A stretch of 17,490 nt of DNA from CAZNMF01 sp035547155 (GTDB lineage: Bacteria > Acidobacteriota > Vicinamibacteria > Vicinamibacterales > SCN-69-37): NCBI GenBank assembly GCA_035547155.1, contig DASZVJ010000234.1:1-17490 (forward strand). The letters run 5' to 3'. Made by a program: the position numbers and the translations under genes. The notes beneath the pieces are model-generated. The model did no database searches, was not told where the DNA came from, and was given only the letters and a program-made list of their open reading frames with translations. Numbering within the stretch: position 1 is the stretch's first letter; each line of letters begins with the position of its first letter. Shown piece after piece: positions 15,805-17,490 of the stretch.

Positions 15805-16737
15805 GTGGCGTGGTTCAAGAAGACCCGGAAGCCCATCGAGTCGCCGGACAAGGCGAGTCGAGTCCCGGAGGGCCTGTGGGTCAAGTGTCCGGCGTGCAGT
15901 CGCGCGCTCTATCACAAGGATCTCGACGGCAACCTGCAGGTGTGTCCGCACTGCGCGCATCACTTCCGGATGTCTGCAGCCGAGCGGCTGCGCATGCTGT
16001 TCGATCACGGCCAGTGGGTGGAGCACGACGCGTCGCTGCGCTCGATCGATCCGCTCGCCTTCACGGACACGAAGCCCTATCGCGATCGGCTGAAGACGAC
16101 GATCGCCAAGACCGGCGTCAAGGACGCCGTGCTCGTCGGCACGGGCGCGATTGACGGCATCCCGGCCGTCATCGCCGCCATGGAGTACTCGTTCATCGGC
16201 GGCAGCATGGGTGTGGTCGTCGGAGAGAAGATCACGCGCGCGGCCGAACGTGCGCTGGCCGAGCGCGCGCCGCTCGTCGTCGTGTCGTGCTCGGGCGGCG
16301 CCCGCATGATGGAAGGCGCGCTGTCGCTGATGCAGATGGCGAAGATCAGCGCCGCGCTCGGACGGATGGATCGCGCGGGCGTGCCGTATGTCTCCGTCCT
16401 CACCGATCCGACGACCGGCGGCGTGACGGCGAGCTTTGCGATGCTCGGCGACGTGAACCTCGCGGAGCCGAAGGCGCTCATCGGATTCGCCGGCCCGCGC
16501 GTCATCGAGCAGACGATCCGCCAGAAGCTGCCGGAGGGCTTTCAGCGCAGCGAGTTCCTGCTGGAAAAAGGCTTCCTCGACGCCGTCGTGGACCGCCGCG
16601 AGCTGCGCGCGACGATTGCGCATCTCCTGCGTATGTTCACGGGCCGCCGCGCTGCGCCACCGGCACCGCCGGCCATGACCGCCTCTGACGCCGACAGCGA
16701 GCCGGTGCCCGCGCCGGACGCGGCGCTCGAGTCCTGA
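15805..16737 (+). CDS. accD: Acetyl-CoA carboxylase carboxyltransferase subunit beta
   Basis: AccD, with AccA, transfers the carboxyl group from biotin to acetyl-CoA to make malonyl-CoA for fatty-acid synthesis. The 310-residue protein starts MAWFKK from GTG at 15805. It has the N-terminal zinc ribbon C28-x2-C31 and C47-x2-C50, which separates it from propionyl-CoA-type subunits. The crotonase-fold landmarks FIGGSMGVVVGEK, SCSGGARMMEGALSLMQ, LTDPTTGGVTASFAMLGD and FAGPRVIEQTIRQKLPEGFQ follow. The C-terminal tail after about 280 is Ala/Pro-rich and acidic, probably disordered. folC follows after 10-16 nt, a widely conserved accD-folC pair. accA is not in the window. Confidence 0.96.
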   Translation: MAWFKKTRKPIESPDKASRVPEGLWVKCPACSRALYHKDLDGNLQVCPHCAHHFRMSAAERLRMLFDHGQWVEHDASLRSIDPLAFTDTKPYRDRLKTTIAKTGVKDAVLVGTGAIDGIPAVIAAMEYSFIGGSMGVVVGEKITRAAERALAERAPLVVVSCSGGARMMEGALSLMQMAKISAALGRMDRAGVPYVSVLTDPTTGGVTASFAMLGDVNLAEPKALIGFAGPRVIEQTIRQKLPEGFQRSEFLLEKGFLDAVVDRRELRATIAHLLRMFTGRRAAPPAPPAMTASDADSEPVPAPDAALES

Positions 16738-16753
16738 CACGCGTGCGTTGACC

Positions 16754-17490
16754 GTGACGCACGACTCCGCGGCGCGCGCGTCGCTCTTCGCGCTCGAGCA
16801 GATCGGCATCAAGCTCGGCCTCGACCAGATCCGCGATCTCGTGCGCGCCCTCGGCCGGCCCGATCGCGCGTACCCATCCATCGTCGTCGCCGGCACGAAC
16901 GGCAAGGGCTCGGTCACGGCAATGGTCGAGCGCGGCCTCCGCGCGGCGGGCTATCGCACCGGACGCTACACGTCGCCGCATCTCGTCGATCTCGAAGAGC
17001 GCTTTGCCGTGAACGGTGAGCCGATCTCGTCCGCGCAGCTCGACGCGCTCGCGGCGCGCGTGCTCGACGCCTCCAAGGTGCTGCCGGCGCCGCCGAGCTT
17101 CTTCGAAGCCACGACGGCGTTGGCGCTCGAAGCCTTCCGCGAGGCCCGCGTCGACGTCGCCGTCCTCGAGGTCGGCCTCGGCGGACGCCTCGACGCGACG
17201 AACGTCGTCGACTCGGTCGCCGAAGCGATCACGATGATCGACTTCGATCACCAGCAGTACCTCGGCAATACGATCGAGGCGATCGCGCGCGAGAAGGCGG
17301 CCATCATCAAGCCAGGCTCGTTCGTCGTGCTCGCGTCGAACCCGCCAGCCGTCGATCGGATCGTCGCCGAAGCGGCCGACGCCGCAAGCGCACGGCTGAT
17401 CCGCGCGCGCGACGAGGTCGACGTCCGGACGGAGATGCGCGAGGGCCACGCGTGGATCGACCTGCAGACGCCGAGCGCGACGTACTCGAA
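16754..17490 (+). CDS. folC: Folylpolyglutamate synthase / dihydrofolate synthase (3' end outside the window)
   Basis: FolC adds glutamates to folates and, in many bacteria, also makes dihydrofolate from dihydropteroate. About 245 codons are present and the frame is still open at the window end. Motifs of this Mur-ligase relative are visible: the P-loop VVAGTNGKGSV (44-54), YTSPHLVDLEERF (72-84), EVGLGGRLDATN (139-150), then a DHQQYLGNTIEAIAREKA block (165-182) and IIKPG (184-188). In the usual DH-x2-YLG motif the preceding residues are here IDFDH. The start may be GTG at 16754 or an in-frame TTG two codons earlier; neither has a clear ribosome site. The short gap from accD implies co-transcription. 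Confidence 0.93.
   Translation, partial: MTHDSAARASLFALEQIGIKLGLDQIRDLVRALGRPDRAYPSIVVAGTNGKGSVTAMVERGLRAAGYRTGRYTSPHLVDLEERFAVNGEPISSAQLDALAARVLDASKVLPAPPSFFEATTALALEAFREARVDVAVLEVGLGGRLDATNVVDSVAEAITMIDFDHQQYLGNTIEAIAREKAAIIKPGSFVVLASNPPAVDRIVAEAADAASARLIRARDEVDVRTEMREGHAWIDLQTPSATYS

Overview
The window is bacterial chromosome with very high G+C and a strong preference for G or C at third codon positions. It appears to come from a diderm (Gram-negative) bacterium: it encodes a TonB/ExbB/ExbD energy-transfer system, a lipoprotein and peptidoglycan-precursor enzymes. The gene set, the proline-rich TonB with two ExbD proteins, and the divergent H+-pyrophosphatase fit Acidobacteriota, perhaps Vicinamibacteria. 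That placement is inference from gene content and style, not from a marker-gene comparison.

Minus-strand half (about 240-11145). Three transcription blocks read right to left. Block A (2983 down to about 240) is tonB-exbB-exbD-exbD, with a near-consensus sigma-70 promoter (TTGACA, 18 nt, TATAAT), a leader of about 150 nt and a good intrinsic terminator. Block B (5549-3078) is a single large membrane H+-pyrophosphatase gene with its own possible promoter. Block C (11145-5665) is tgt-yajC-secD-secF-uppP-DUF502, very tightly packed: ATGA overlap, 3 nt, 18 nt, 19 nt and 0 nt gaps. It links queuosine tRNA modification, the Sec accessory complex, undecaprenyl phosphate recycling and a DUF502 membrane protein.

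Middle and right (11146-17490). ddl (D-Ala-D-Ala ligase) diverges from tgt. It is followed by a 424-bp stretch without a conventional gene. That stretch holds a promoter, a strongly structured RNA of about 200 nt, an intrinsic terminator, a 17-codon lysine-rich micro-ORF with its own Shine-Dalgarno sequence, and a second strong terminator. A minus-strand lipoprotein with HEAT-like repeats and a C-terminal cyclophilin domain ends inside that second terminator. Divergent from it run a deoxynucleoside kinase, accD (acetyl-CoA carboxylase beta) and folC (folylpolyglutamate synthase, cut by the window end).

Most genes are conserved housekeeping functions for envelope biogenesis, protein export, energy coupling and cofactor or lipid synthesis. 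The less explained signals are the orphan RNA plus micropeptide locus (about 12414-12899), the tandem-hairpin element near the left end (about 150-207), the HEAT-cyclophilin lipoprotein, the tonB leader, and several genes that look leaderless, with a -10-like hexamer just upstream of the start codon and no Shine-Dalgarno sequence. There is no CRISPR array, tRNA, rRNA, transposase or phage gene.
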